From Acidovorax sp. A79 (GTDB lineage: Bacteria > Pseudomonadota > Gammaproteobacteria > Burkholderiales > Burkholderiaceae_C): a stretch of 64,000 nucleotides of DNA. This document shows positions 16,271 to 29,548 of the stretch, piece by piece (the stretch's first letter is position 1; each line of letters starts with the position of its first letter). The stretch is from assembly GCF_041154505.1 (NCBI RefSeq), contig NZ_AP028672.1, positions 3,450,501-3,514,500 on the forward strand, written 5' to 3'. Made by a program: the position numbers and the translations under genes. The notes below the pieces were generated by a model. It was not told the DNA's origin, made no database searches, and saw only the letters and a program-made list of their open reading frames with translations.

Positions 16271-17752
16271 ATGAAACTTCCTCTTACCCTGATCGCCGCG
16301 GCCGTCGTGGTCAGCACTAGTGCATCCGCACAAGCTCTCCCGGAAGGCCTTGTGGACGCAGCCCGAAAGGCGGTGGTGAGCAACCCGGACGTCCAGGCGC
16401 GATGGTTCGGTTTCCGGGCAGCCGATTCAGAGCGAAGCGTTGCGCGCGCCGGCTTCCTTCCCCAGCTGGACGCGGTGGCCAGCACCGGCCGCGAGAACCG
16501 TGTGCGGCCTTCCGGCAGCACGGGCTCGTACCACCATACCGGCGCGGCGCTCACGCTGAACCAGATGCTGTTCGATGGCTTCTTCACCAGCAGCGAAGTG
16601 CGGCGGCTCGGCCACGCCAAGCTCACGCGGTACTACGAACTGGTGGAGGCCTCCGAGACAGCGGCGCTGGAAGCGGTGCGCGCCTATGCCGATGTGGCGC
16701 GGTACCGCGAACTGGTGGAGCAGGCCAAGCAGAACTATGTGGAGCACAAGCTGACCACCAACCAGATTGACGAGCGCACTTCCGCGGGCGTGGGGCGCCG
16801 CGTCGATCTCGAACAGGCGACGGGCCGCCTCGCGCTGGCGGAGTCGAATCTGCTGACGGAAATCTCCAACCTGCACGATGTCAGCGCCCGCTACCAGCGG
16901 CTGGTGGGCGAGCTGCCGCCGCCCGCGCTGCCGCCCTTGCCCGAAGGCTTTCGGCTCACCCAGCTGCCGCAAAAGACCGACGAGGTGGTGGCCCTTGCGC
17001 TCAACAACAGTCCCACGATCAACGCTGCCATCGAGAACATGCTGGCCAGCGAGGCAGGCATTGCATCGCAGAAGGCCGGCTTCATGCCCCGGGTCGACTT
17101 CAGGGCCCGCCAGTCGTGGGACCGCAACCTCATCGGGGAGCAGGGGCGCTCGCGCGACAGCACCGTGGAGCTGGTGCTGACCTACAACTTCTTCAGGGGC
17201 GGTGCCGACAAGGCGCGGGAGCAGCAGGCGGTGGAGAACAAGTTCCAGGCCCGGGAGCTGAAGGAAAAGGCCTGCAGGGACGTGCGCCAGACCACGGCGA
17301 TCGCGTTCAATGATGCGCGGAGGCTGGTGGAGCAGATGACCTATCTGGACCAGCACCGCCTGTCGACGGAAAAGGCCCGGGAAGCCTACCGCCAGCAATT
17401 CGATCTCGGGCAGCGCACCCTGCTGGATTTGCTGGACACGCAGAACGAGGCATTCCAGGCGAGCCGGGCCTATGTCAACGCGCGCTACGACCAGGTGGTG
17501 GCGCAGGCGCGGACCCTGGGCGCGATGGGGCAGCTGCTGGCCGCGTTGAATGTGAGCCGGACCGACATGCCCTCGCCCGCAGACGCGGGCCAGCAGCGCA
17601 GTGGCATCGACCCTGCCGACCTGTGTCCCGCCGAAGTCCCTGTATCGATCGCCGTGGACAAGGCGAGGGCGGTTGCCGATACGCCGGCACGCCCGCGTGC
17701 CACGCTGCCCGCGCAGCCCACGGGTGCGTCCCGGCCCGCCGCTGCCCGCTAG
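16271..17752 (+). CDS. lapE: TolC-family outer membrane channel for type I secretion (LapE-like)
   Basis: A 493-residue outer membrane efflux protein with an N-terminal signal peptide ending near ASAQA. It has the two repeated OEP halves with long helical stretches and the typical LDLLDTQNEAFQASRAYVNARYDQ region near the end. It should complete the exporter with the ABC protein and HlyD-type adaptor at the left edge of the window. The last ~60 residues are a low-complexity Pro/Ala/Arg tail. The gene is divergent from lapG with a 138-base gap, so it is transcribed separately from the other secretion genes. Confidence 0.9.
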   Translation: MKLPLTLIAAAVVVSTSASAQALPEGLVDAARKAVVSNPDVQARWFGFRAADSERSVARAGFLPQLDAVASTGRENRVRPSGSTGSYHHTGAALTLNQMLFDGFFTSSEVRRLGHAKLTRYYELVEASETAALEAVRAYADVARYRELVEQAKQNYVEHKLTTNQIDERTSAGVGRRVDLEQATGRLALAESNLLTEISNLHDVSARYQRLVGELPPPALPPLPEGFRLTQLPQKTDEVVALALNNSPTINAAIENMLASEAGIASQKAGFMPRVDFRARQSWDRNLIGEQGRSRDSTVELVLTYNFFRGGADKAREQQAVENKFQARELKEKACRDVRQTTAIAFNDARRLVEQMTYLDQHRLSTEKAREAYRQQFDLGQRTLLDLLDTQNEAFQASRAYVNARYDQVVAQARTLGAMGQLLAALNVSRTDMPSPADAGQQRSGIDPADLCPAEVPVSIAVDKARAVADTPARPRATLPAQPTGASRPAAAR

Positions 17753-17799
17753 GGGGCGGGGCGAAGGCCCCGGCCGCCTGGCTTCGCGAGGCGTTCGGA

Positions 17800-18789
17800 C
17801 TAGGCGGCGGCGACGCCCGCGGCGTGCGCCTGCTGGTCCGCGTGGTAGCTGCTGCGCACCATGGCGCCCACCGCAGCGTGGCTGAAGCCCATCTTGTAGG
17901 CCTCCTGCTCGAACATCTTGAAGGTGTCGGGATGCACGTAGCGGCGCACCGGCAGATGGCTGTTACTGGGCGACAGGTACTGGCCGATGGTCAGCATGTC
18001 GATGTCGTGCGCGCGCATGTCGCGCATCACCTGCAGGATCTCTTCGTCTGTCTCGCCCAGGCCCACCATGATGCCGCTCTTGGTCGGTACCTTGGGGTGC
18101 AGCGCCTTGAACTTCTTGAGCAGGTTCAGGCTGAACTGGTAGTCGGAGCCGGGGCGCGCTTCCTTGTACAGGCGGGGCGCGGTCTCCAGGTTGTGGTTCA
18201 TCACGTCGGGCGGCGCGGCCTTGAGGATCTCGAGCGCGCGGTCGTCGCGGCCCCGGAAGTCGGGCACCAGGATCTCGATCTGCGTGGCGGGCGACAGTTC
18301 GCGGATGTTCTGGATGCATTCCACGAAGTGGCCGCTGCCGCCGTCGCGCAGGTCGTCGCGGTCCACGCTGGTGATCACCACGTACTTGAGCTTGAGGGCG
18401 GCGATGGTCTTGGCCAGGTTCAGCGGCTCGTCCTTGTCCAGCGGATCGGGGCGGCCGTGGCCCACGTCGCAGAACGGGCAGCGTCGCGTGCATTTGTCGC
18501 CCATGATCATGAAGGTGGCCGTGCCCTTGCCGAAGCATTCGCCGATGTTGGGGCAGGAGGCTTCCTCACAGACCGTGTGCAGCTTGTGCTCGCGCAGGAT
18601 CTCCTTGATTTCATAGAAGCGCGTTGTCGGGCTGCCGGCTTTCACCCGGATCCACTCAGGCTTCTTGAGCACCTCGCCCTGCTCCACCTTGATGGGGATG
18701 CGCGACAGCTTGGCCGCGGCCTTCTGCTTGGCCAGCGGGTTGTAGGCTTCTGTGGATTGCGCTTCGCGGACGACTTCAGGGGTGCTCAT
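17800..18789 (-). CDS. lipA: Lipoyl synthase
   Basis: Radical SAM enzyme of 329 residues that inserts two sulfur atoms into protein-bound octanoyl groups to make lipoate. The auxiliary cluster motif [12 protein letters not shown] and the radical SAM motif CTRRCPFC are present, as is the C-terminal RSSYHAD that ligates the auxiliary cluster. The ATG at 18789 ([11 protein letters not shown]) is used; a longer frame to 18918 runs into lipB and lacks homology. lipB ends just upstream with a 14-base gap, so both probably form one operon. Confidence 0.97.
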   Translation of the reverse strand: MSTPEVVREAQSTEAYNPLAKQKAAAKLSRIPIKVEQGEVLKKPEWIRVKAGSPTTRFYEIKEILREHKLHTVCEEASCPNIGECFGKGTATFMIMGDKCTRRCPFCDVGHGRPDPLDKDEPLNLAKTIAALKLKYVVITSVDRDDLRDGGSGHFVECIQNIRELSPATQIEILVPDFRGRDDRALEILKAAPPDVMNHNLETAPRLYKEARPGSDYQFSLNLLKKFKALHPKVPTKSGIMVGLGETDEEILQVMRDMRAHDIDMLTIGQYLSPSNSHLPVRRYVHPDTFKMFEQEAYKMGFSHAAVGAMVRSSYHADQQAHAAGVAAA

Positions 18790-18803
18790 GGCGTGTAGGC
18801 GGT

Positions 18804-19502
18804 TCAGGGCGCGAGCCGGATGCTGAGCTGCTGGCCCAGCACCTGTGCGGCTTCCTCCCAGGTGGTGTGGACCCCGATTGTAGAAAGGTCCACCGTTCGC
18901 AATCCTGCGTAACCGCAAGGGTTGATGCGCTCAAAGGGTTCCAGGTCCATCGCCACGTTGAGCGCCACGCCGTGGTAGGTGCAGTGCCGGCTGACCTTGA
19001 TGCCCAGGGCCGCGATCTTGCCCAGGCCCGTGAAGTCCGGCGCGGCGATGGCGCCGTTCTCCGGGCGCTTCTGGGGGCGCTGCGGCAGCAGTGCATGGCT
19101 GTGCGGGTCGTCCAGGCGCACGTAGATGCCGGGGGCCCCGGCGACGCGATGGCCCGTGACGCCAAAGTGCGCCAGCGTGCGGATCGCGGCTTCCTCCACG
19201 CGGTACACATACTCCTTGACGAAGTAGCCCGCGCGCTGAAGGTCGATCAGGGGATAGGCCACGACCTGGCCGGGGCCATGGAAAGTGACCTGGCCCCCCC
19301 GGTTGGTGGCAACGACAGGAATATCTCCGGGGTGCAGGAGGTGGTCGCTTTTGCCGGCCAGCCCTTGGGTGTACAGCGGCGCGTGCTCGCATATCCATAG
19401 CGCATCCACGGTCTCGGCTGCGCGGGTGGCCGTGTAGTCCTGCATGGCCTGCACCGTGGCGGCATAGTCCACGCGGCCAAGCACGCGAAGGTCGATGGCC
19501 AT
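18804..19502 (-). CDS. lipB: Octanoyl-[ACP]:protein N-octanoyltransferase
   Basis: A 232-residue enzyme that moves octanoate from acyl carrier protein to lipoyl domains, supplying the substrate for the adjacent LipA. Family motifs are [22 protein letters not shown], and [18 protein letters not shown], where the conserved Lys and the late Cys are catalytic. ATG at 19502 gives a normal LipB length. The ybeD-like gene lies upstream in the same direction, the common ybeD-lipB-lipA order. Confidence 0.96.
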   Translation of the reverse strand: MAIDLRVLGRVDYAATVQAMQDYTATRAAETVDALWICEHAPLYTQGLAGKSDHLLHPGDIPVVATNRGGQVTFHGPGQVVAYPLIDLQRAGYFVKEYVYRVEEAAIRTLAHFGVTGHRVAGAPGIYVRLDDPHSHALLPQRPQKRPENGAIAAPDFTGLGKIAALGIKVSRHCTYHGVALNVAMDLEPFERINPCGYAGLRTVDLSTIGVHTTWEEAAQVLGQQLSIRLAP

Positions 19503-19549
19503 GAGTGCTATCTCTATCTATCTCTGTCTGGCTGATGCGGGCGCGGGCC

Positions 19550-19867
19550 TTACAGCACCACCTTCACCATGGGGTGCGACGACAGCGCGCGGTACAGATT
19601 GTCGAGCTGCTCCCGGCTGGTCGCGGTGATGGTGATGGTAACTCCGAGGTAATTGCCGGCCCGGCTGTCGCGCAGTTCAATGGTGCCAGCGTCGAAGGTC
19701 GGGTCGAACTGGCGGGCCAGTTCCGTCACGGCATGCACGAAGCCATCCACCTTCGCACCCATGACCTTGATCGGGAACCTGGAGGGGTATTCGATCAGAG
19801 AGTCCTTGCGGGGATCGTTAGGCTGTGTGTCGGGGCCGTTTTCAGGCGGCAGGCTGGAGGATGTCAT
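19550..19867 (-). CDS. ybeD: YbeD/DUF493 family protein
   Basis: A protein of about 105 residues with a small ferredoxin-like domain: YPSRFPIKVMGAKVDGFVHAV...GNYLGVTITITATSREQLDNLYRALSSHPMVKVVL. The family is widespread beside lipB and its molecular role is unproven; a regulatory role in lipoate metabolism has been suggested from context. The ATG at 19867 (MTSSSLPPEN) is used; another in-frame ATG at 19921 would add 18 residues. Confidence 0.9.
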   Translation of the reverse strand: MTSSSLPPENGPDTQPNDPRKDSLIEYPSRFPIKVMGAKVDGFVHAVTELARQFDPTFDAGTIELRDSRAGNYLGVTITITATSREQLDNLYRALSSHPMVKVVL

Positions 19868-20064
19868 GGCGGAAAGTGCTTCGGTTTCAGGAGCTGGCAG
19901 GGCTTTGCCATTGTGCTTCAACGGCGTGTCCGTTGTGAAAACCCTCGCCGGGCGGCATGCGCCAGATCGGTGCGCGGGGGCCGCAGGGAAAGGGAAAAAG
20001 CCGTTGGCCCGTCACCACAACGGCGCAGGCTTGCGCACCGGTTTTGAACCGGGGTTGCGGGTCT

Positions 20065-20095
20065 TTGTCGAGCGCCACGGGTTTTTACTTATAAT
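20065..20095 (+). promoter_or_regulatory. Candidate promoter of the atp operon
   Basis: A perfect TATAAT (20090-20095) lies 49 bases before atpI in an A/T-rich patch. The best upstream match is TTGTCG (20065-20070), but the 19-base spacer is long, so the -35 assignment is uncertain. Confidence 0.45.
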
Positions 20096-20143
20096 TAGAG
20101 GCTTTGTGAAAGTTGCAGTCTGTAACGCGGGCGTCATTCAACA

Positions 20144-20617
20144 ATGAAAACAATCGCGCCTGAGACTGAAACTGAGGCTGAAGAATCTGACTTCAAGCCC
20201 CTGACGGCCCAAGAGGCCGAACAGTGGCGTAGTCGCAATCCTCCCATCTCCGTATGGAAGGTGGTGGCGGGTCAGGCGCTGGTCGGGATGCTGGTGGCCC
20301 TGGTGGCCTGGCTTCTGACGGGCAGGGCGTCGGTGGGCTGGTCTGCGGCTTATGGCGCTCTGGCGGTGGTGGTTCCGGCTGGCTTGTTTGCACGGGGGGT
20401 GTTGCGCCACAAGGCGTCTTCCAATCCGCGTGCCGCCATGGTGGGGTTCTTTGGTTGGGAAATCGCCAAGATCGTGTTGACGGTGGCGCTGCTCGCAGCG
20501 GCACCCCGGCTGGTGGCGGGCCTGAACTGGATTGCCCTGCTGGTAGGCATGGTGATCACAATGAAAACGTACTGGGTGGCACTGTTGGTGCGGCCCGGTG
20601 TCCGAAAAACCGATTGA
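20144..20617 (+). CDS. atpI: ATP synthase subunit I
   Basis: A 157-residue inner-membrane protein with about four hydrophobic segments. AtpI proteins help assemble the c-ring or handle Mg2+ and are not part of the final enzyme. It is first in the complete atp operon and ends 19 bases before atpB. No strong Shine-Dalgarno sequence precedes the ATG, so it may be made in small amounts. Confidence 0.88.
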   Translation: MKTIAPETETEAEESDFKPLTAQEAEQWRSRNPPISVWKVVAGQALVGMLVALVAWLLTGRASVGWSAAYGALAVVVPAGLFARGVLRHKASSNPRAAMVGFFGWEIAKIVLTVALLAAAPRLVAGLNWIALLVGMVITMKTYWVALLVRPGVRKTD

Positions 20618-20636
20618 TAGAGAGAAGAGTTGTCCG

Positions 20637-21843
<1,207 letters not shown>

Positions 21844-21877
21844 TTCCCACTCAACGCCACTCTAGAAAGGTGTTGCC

Positions 21878-22348
21878 GTGAGTATCAACGCGACCCTGTT
21901 CATTCAGGCCATCGTCTTCCTGATCCTGGTGTGGTTCACGATGAAATTCGTGTGGCCCCCGATCGCGAAGGCGTTGGATGAACGAGCCCAGAAAATCGCC
22001 GAAGGCCTCGCTGCTGCCGACCGTGCCAAGTCCGAACTGACCGCTGCCAACCAGCGCGTCGAGAAGGAACTGTCACAGGCACGCAACGAAACGGCCTCGC
22101 GTCTTGCGGACGCCGACCGACGTGCCCAGGCCATCATCGAAGAAGCCAAGGCACGCGCCACGGAAGAAGGCAACAAGATCGTTGCTTCCGCCCGTGCCGA
22201 AGCCGAACAGCAAACGGTGCAAGCCCGCGAAGCCCTGCGCGAGCAGGTGGCTGCGCTGGCCGTCAAGGGTGCTGAGCAGATTCTCCGCAAGGAAGTCAAT
22301 GCCGGCGTTCACGCCGACCTGCTCAACCGCCTGAAGACCGAGCTGTAA
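21878..22348 (+). CDS. atpF: F0F1 ATP synthase subunit b
   Basis: A 156-residue peripheral stalk protein with one N-terminal membrane helix followed by a long charged coiled coil rich in Ala, Glu, Lys and Arg. It starts with GTG, preceded by AGAAAGG. It lies between atpE and atpH in the usual order, 10 bases from atpH. Confidence 0.97.
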   Translation: MSINATLFIQAIVFLILVWFTMKFVWPPIAKALDERAQKIAEGLAAADRAKSELTAANQRVEKELSQARNETASRLADADRRAQAIIEEAKARATEEGNKIVASARAEAEQQTVQAREALREQVAALAVKGAEQILRKEVNAGVHADLLNRLKTEL

Positions 22349-22358
22349 GGGGACACAC

Positions 22359-22901
22359 ATGGCTGAACTCGCCACCATTGCCCGCCCCTACGCCGATGCC
22401 CTGTTCAAGGCCGCTACCGCGGGTGCGGGCATGGACCTGGCCAGCACCGCTGCCTGGGTCGATGAACTGGCGGCCATTGCCGCCAACCCCCAGTTGCGTC
22501 AGCTGGCGGACAACCCCAAGGTGACGGCAGACCAGGTGTTTGCCGTTGTCACGGGGGTTGCGCGTTCGGCGCTGTCCGACACGGCCAAGAATTTCCTGCG
22601 CACGGTCATCGACAACGGGCGCCTCAACGCGCTGCCGGAAGTCGCCGCGCAGTTCCGTGCCCTCGTGAATCGCCGCAGCGGCTCTTCGGATGCCGTGGTG
22701 CACAGCGCCTTTCCGATGGACGCAGCAGCATTGGCTGAGGTCAACGCTGCGCTGGAAAAGCGCTTTGGCCGCAAGCTCAATCTCACCGTTCAGCTGGATG
22801 AATCCCTGATCGGTGGCATTCGCGTAGTGGTGGGTGACGAGGTGCTGGACACTTCGGTCAAGGCCCGTCTTGAACAAATGAAAGCGGCCCTCACCGCGTA
22901 A
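22359..22901 (+). CDS. atpH: F0F1 ATP synthase subunit delta
   Basis: A 180-residue OSCP/delta subunit linking the stalk to the top of F1. It has an N-terminal helical domain ([14 protein letters not shown]) and the C-terminal family segment [29 protein letters not shown]. It fits the operon order atpF-atpH-atpA. Confidence 0.97.
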   Translation: MAELATIARPYADALFKAATAGAGMDLASTAAWVDELAAIAANPQLRQLADNPKVTADQVFAVVTGVARSALSDTAKNFLRTVIDNGRLNALPEVAAQFRALVNRRSGSSDAVVHSAFPMDAAALAEVNAALEKRFGRKLNLTVQLDESLIGGIRVVVGDEVLDTSVKARLEQMKAALTA

Positions 22902-22943
22902 CGCGCGGCGAGGACAGCGAACCAAAGAAAGAAGGAAAGAGTC

Positions 22944-24497
<1,554 letters not shown>

Positions 24498-24515
24498 ACC
24501 GGACGAGGATCCATC

Positions 24516-25382
24516 ATGGCAGCAGGCAAGGAAATACGCGGCAAGATCAAATCGGTGGAAAACACCAAGAAGATCACCAAAGCCATGGAAATGGTGGCTG
24601 CATCCAAAATGCGCAAGGCGCAGGAACGGATGCGGGCTGCCCGCCCTTACAGCGAGAAGATCCGCAACATTGCAGCCAACCTCGGCCACGCCAATCCGGA
24701 ATATGTGCATCCGTTCATGAAGGTGAACGATGCCAAGACGGCCGGCGTGATCGTGGTGACGACCGACAAGGGCCTGTGCGGTGGCATGAACACCAACGTG
24801 CTGCGCGTCGTGACGTCCAAGCTGCGTGAGCTGCAGGGCGCTGGCGTGTCCACCGAGGCGGTTGCCATCGGCAACAAGGGCCTGGGTTTCCTGAACCGTG
24901 TCGGTGCCAAGGTGGTTTCGCACGTGACGGGCCTGGGCGACACGCCCCATCTGGACAAGCTGATCGGCCCGGTCAAGGTGCTGCTCGACGCCTATGCGGA
25001 AGGCAAGATCAACGCGGTGTACCTCTCGTACACCAAGTTCATCAACACCATGAAGCAGGAATCGGTGGTGGAGCAGCTGCTCCCCCTGTCGTCCGCGCAG
25101 ATGCAGGCCGAGAAGACCGAGCATGGCTGGGACTACATCTACGAGCCCGATGCACAGACCGTGATCGACGATCTGCTGGTCCGCTATGTCGAGTCCCTGA
25201 TCTACCAGGCGGTTGCGGAAAACATGGCGTCCGAGCAGTCGGCACGCATGGTGGCCATGAAGGCCGCCACCGACAACGCCGGCAGCGTCATTGGCGAGTT
25301 GAAGCTGGTCTACAACAAGACGCGCCAGGCAGCGATCACGAAAGAACTTTCGGAAATCGTGGCTGGCGCCGCTGCTGTGTAA
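24516..25382 (+). CDS. atpG: F0F1 ATP synthase subunit gamma
   Basis: The 288-residue rotor shaft. It begins [36 protein letters not shown], the conserved N-terminal helix, and ends with the matching C-terminal helix ([23 protein letters not shown]). It sits between atpA and atpD as usual. Confidence 0.98.
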   Translation: MAAGKEIRGKIKSVENTKKITKAMEMVAASKMRKAQERMRAARPYSEKIRNIAANLGHANPEYVHPFMKVNDAKTAGVIVVTTDKGLCGGMNTNVLRVVTSKLRELQGAGVSTEAVAIGNKGLGFLNRVGAKVVSHVTGLGDTPHLDKLIGPVKVLLDAYAEGKINAVYLSYTKFINTMKQESVVEQLLPLSSAQMQAEKTEHGWDYIYEPDAQTVIDDLLVRYVESLIYQAVAENMASEQSARMVAMKAATDNAGSVIGELKLVYNKTRQAAITKELSEIVAGAAAV

Positions 25383-26822
<1,440 letters not shown>

Positions 26823-26897
26823 TTGCCCGGCGGCTGAGCAGCCTACCGCCGCTCTGCCTTCAGCAATCAAGCAACCCACCTTTTCCTAGGAGCAATG

Positions 26898-27314
26898 ATG
26901 AACACCATCCACGTTGATGTGGTCAGTGCCGAAGAGTCCATCTTCTCCGGTGAAGCACGCTTTGTCGCGCTGCCTGGCGAAGCTGGCGAACTGGGCATCT
27001 TTCCCCGCCACACCCCGCTGATCACACGCATCAAGCCGGGCTCGGTGCGCATCGAAATGGCCGACGGCAGCGAAGAGTTCGTTTTCGTGGCCGGTGGCAT
27101 TCTGGAAGTGCAGCCCAACTGTGTGACCGTGCTGTCCGACACCGCCATCCGCGGCAAGGACCTGGACGACGAGAAGGCCAATGCTGCCAAGGCCTCTGCC
27201 GAGGAAGCACTGAAGAATGCCAAGAGCGAGATCGATCTGGCCAAGGCGCAGTCCGAACTGGCTGTGATGGCTGCGCAGATCGCGGCACTGCGCAAGTTCC
27301 GCCAGAAGAAGTAA
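26898..27314 (+). CDS. atpC: F0F1 ATP synthase subunit epsilon
   Basis: A 138-residue subunit with the N-terminal beta-sandwich ([39 protein letters not shown]) and a two-helix C-terminus. Two ATGs are adjacent; the second, at 26898, has the better spacing from AGGAG (26888-26892). It is the last gene of the operon. Confidence 0.96.
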   Translation: MNTIHVDVVSAEESIFSGEARFVALPGEAGELGIFPRHTPLITRIKPGSVRIEMADGSEEFVFVAGGILEVQPNCVTVLSDTAIRGKDLDDEKANAAKASAEEALKNAKSEIDLAKAQSELAVMAAQIAALRKFRQKK

Positions 27315-27346
27315 GCAATTCAGGCCCTCGCGGATCTGCCCAGAGA

Positions 27347-27371
27347 AAACCCGGCTTTGCCGGGTTTTTTT
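27347..27371 (+). terminator. Intrinsic terminator of the atp operon
   Basis: A 9-bp perfect stem AAACCCGGC / GCCGGGTTT with a 3-base loop, followed by a T-run, 33 bases after atpC. Confidence 0.93.
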
Positions 27372-27445
27372 ATGCCGCAATGCAATGAAGGAGCCTCCAC
27401 ACCCCGCGCTGTCCGGGCTGCAGCGCCTGGGCGGGCGCAGGTGTT

Positions 27446-28303
27446 TTATGGACTGCCGCAGCCGCAGCCGCAGCCGCCGGACGGAGCCGGTGCCTCCACC
27501 AGATGGATGTGCAGGCCTTCGCAGGCCACGCCAAGCTGATCATCCTCCATGTCGGCCCCCAGCAGTTGGTGGTGGGCCAGAAAGGCGCGTGCCACGGCCA
27601 CCGAACGGACCCTGAAGGACAGCGATTCAATCCGCAGGTGCTCGCCCGGCACCAGTTCCAGCGAGACCTCCGGGGTGAGCGCGATGGAGTGGCCGCCGGG
27701 AGAAGAGCAGCTCAGCGCCTGCCATTGGCGCCGATGGGCCGCCAGATCCGGCGTGCCCATGCGGACCGCGTGCAGTCCGAGCAACCCCAGGGGGCCGCCA
27801 CCGCTTGCTTCCAGCACCTGCCTGTGCCGCATTCGGCGTTCCACGGGTGTGGTGGCATCGTCCCAGGGGTAGATGGGGGCGCCCGGTGCCCATTCGCAGA
27901 AGAACACGCAACAGCTGGGGGCTGACAGATCCAGCAGGACAGAGTTGGTGAAGTTCGTGACCACTTCGCCTCGGTGGCCTGCAGATTGGAAGGGGCGGGC
28001 AGGTTTGCAGGCGATGCCCAGCGAGGTGGCGTGGGCCATGGCGCCGGGCAAGGGCCCGGAGGGCTCCAATGCGAAACCATGGACCAGCGGCGGCCGCGCG
28101 CAGGCCGGCAGGTCGCCATTGTTGGCTGCCGCCCAGAACTCCAGGTCCGTGTTGCCCACATGCACCCAGCCATAGGTGGCGAAGCCGGTGCGCTGCAGGG
28201 GCCACGCCACGGGCAGGCCGAAGGTCCGGCTGAACAGTTCGAACAGAGGCTCTGCCGCAGGGAGCCGCAGCATGACGTGGTCGATGGATCGGAAGGGGGG
28301 CAT
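27446..28303 (-). CDS. VOC/glyoxalase-like domain protein
   Basis: A protein of about 285 residues opening MPPFRSIDHVMLRLPAAEPLFELFSRTFGLPVAWPLQRTGFATYGWVHVGNTDLEFW, typical of a vicinal oxygen chelate (glyoxalase-like) fold. A second module follows (LGLLGLHAVRMGTPDLAAHRRQW). Such proteins usually bind a metal, but the substrate cannot be inferred. The C-terminus is odd: a CGCGCG-type Cys/Gly tail (GGCGCGCGSP) that could bind metal. The ATG at 28303 is used; the frame extends to 28441 without homology. It is convergent with the atp operon. Confidence 0.75.
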   Translation of the reverse strand: MPPFRSIDHVMLRLPAAEPLFELFSRTFGLPVAWPLQRTGFATYGWVHVGNTDLEFWAAANNGDLPACARPPLVHGFALEPSGPLPGAMAHATSLGIACKPARPFQSAGHRGEVVTNFTNSVLLDLSAPSCCVFFCEWAPGAPIYPWDDATTPVERRMRHRQVLEASGGGPLGLLGLHAVRMGTPDLAAHRRQWQALSCSSPGGHSIALTPEVSLELVPGEHLRIESLSFRVRSVAVARAFLAHHQLLGADMEDDQLGVACEGLHIHLVEAPAPSGGCGCGCGSP

Positions 28304-28359
28304 GGCGGCGGCGTGGTGGGAACCATCAGCCCTGCCATTGTGACCGACCGGCCCATGCG

Positions 28360-28397
28360 AAAAAGGCCGGGGCCCTTCGCGGGGCCCCAGCCTTTTT
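28360..28397 (-). terminator. Intrinsic terminator after the DUF4148 gene
   Basis: A 16-position hairpin with one mismatch (28360-28375 and 28382-28397), flanked by A-runs on one side and T-runs on the other, so it can act in either direction. It lies 43 bases past the end of the minus-strand DUF4148 gene. Confidence 0.85.
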
Positions 28398-28440
28398 GGC
28401 TTGCATCTGCACCTTCCGTCCCGCATGCGGGATCTGGGCA

Positions 28441-28737
28441 TTACATGGCGTTGCCGATTTCGCCCGCCGAGATCTGGCCGGTGCGCACGGCTTCAGCAGC
28501 CTGGGCACGCACGGCGGCACGGTCGGCCGTGGACTTGTAGGTCACCACGCGCGAACCTGCGGGCTCGATGGAGCGGGTCTGGGCCACGGTGGCGGCTTCG
28601 GCGGCCACTTCGGCGCGCGTGCGGTTCGTCTCGAACTTCGTGGCGAACTGCGAGGCATCGGCTTCATCAGCCTGGGCACCGAAAGAAGCGAAAGCGGCCA
28701 CGGCGGCGATGGAGAGGAAACGTGCGGTCTTGTTCAT
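28441..28737 (-). CDS. DUF4148 small exported protein, copy 1
   Basis: A 98-residue protein with signal peptide MNKTARFLSIAAVAAFASFGAQA and a short mature part with the DUF4148 pattern (ATKFETNRTRAEVAAEAATVAQTRSIEPAGSRVVTYKSTADRAAVRAQAAEAVRTGQI). The family is common in Burkholderiales and of unknown function. Copy 2 lies 92 bases upstream in the same orientation and is nearly identical up to the last few residues. Confidence 0.9.
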   Translation of the reverse strand: MNKTARFLSIAAVAAFASFGAQADEADASQFATKFETNRTRAEVAAEAATVAQTRSIEPAGSRVVTYKSTADRAAVRAQAAEAVRTGQISAGEIGNAM

Positions 28738-28829
28738 GGTGAAACTCCGGTGAAATTCAAAAAAATGAGGGCGATGTACTTGGAAATACGCAGCAGGAGA
28801 GGGCCTGGATTCAGCGAATCAAACGCTGA

Positions 28830-29117
28830 TCAACCACGCTCGCCCGAAGGGATCTGGCCGGTGCGCACGGCATCGGCGGCCTGGGCACGCACGGCGGCAC
28901 GGTCGGCCGTGGATTGGTAGGTCACCACACGCGAACCTGCGGGTTCGATGGAGCGGGTCTGGGCCACGGTGGCGGCTTCGGCGGCCACTTCGGCGCGGGT
29001 GCGGTTCGTCTCGAACTTGGTGGCGAACTGCGAGGCATCGGCCTCGTCGGCCTGGGCACCGAAAGAAGCGAAAGCAGCCACGGCGGCGATGGAGAGGAAG
29101 CGGGCGGTCTTGTTCAT
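28830..29117 (-). CDS. DUF4148 small exported protein, copy 2
   Basis: A 95-residue paralogue of the neighbouring gene. The first 88 residues match with only two or three differences (Lys/Gln in TYxSTADR, Glu/Asp in AAxAVRTG), and the signal peptides are identical. The C-terminus differs (PSGERG versus SAGEIGNAM). The pair looks like a recent tandem duplication or one kept alike by gene conversion. Function unknown. Confidence 0.9.
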   Translation of the reverse strand: MNKTARFLSIAAVAAFASFGAQADEADASQFATKFETNRTRAEVAAEAATVAQTRSIEPAGSRVVTYQSTADRAAVRAQAADAVRTGQIPSGERG

Positions 29118-29548
29118 GATGAAATCCTTCAGGAAGAAAAAAGCGTCTCAGAAAAACCGGGACAAAAACCATTTCTGAACCGGGTTCGGTGAGTCGCCTT
29201 GCGGGTTCGGCTCATCGATGGGATGAACTGTACGTGGATGGGGCGCGAAGAAAAACCACCGGGTCGCAAACTAACTGTTCCAGTATTGGAAACAATGAAG
29301 ATGGAACTCTGCCGCAACCCGCCGGATTTCGCGGCACGACGCGGCATCTGAAGCCGTTTTTAGAGGAAAACCCTGGTGCGAGTTTGGGACAGTGTGAATG
29401 GCTTGGGAAAGGCCGTCGCGGCAGCTGCCGCACCCTTGCGAAGGGTGGCGGCGCACCTGCGTCCCTCGCACGCGGTCCCGGCGCGCACGGTCCGCCCGCC
29501 CGTTTCCGGCGGCGCTCGGCGCGCCCCGGGCTGCAGCCGGGTGGACTC
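29118..29548. other. 431-bp intergenic region without a convincing gene
   Basis: The left half is A/T-richer and should hold the minus-strand promoter of the DUF4148 pair; I could not fix -10/-35 boxes. TTCCA-GTAT-TGGAA at 29278-29291 is an inverted repeat that could be an operator. The right half is very GC-rich, with a CCCGG/CCGGG hairpin near 29525-29541 just past the TPM gene stop. Reading frames here lack homology and ribosome sites. Confidence 0.6.
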
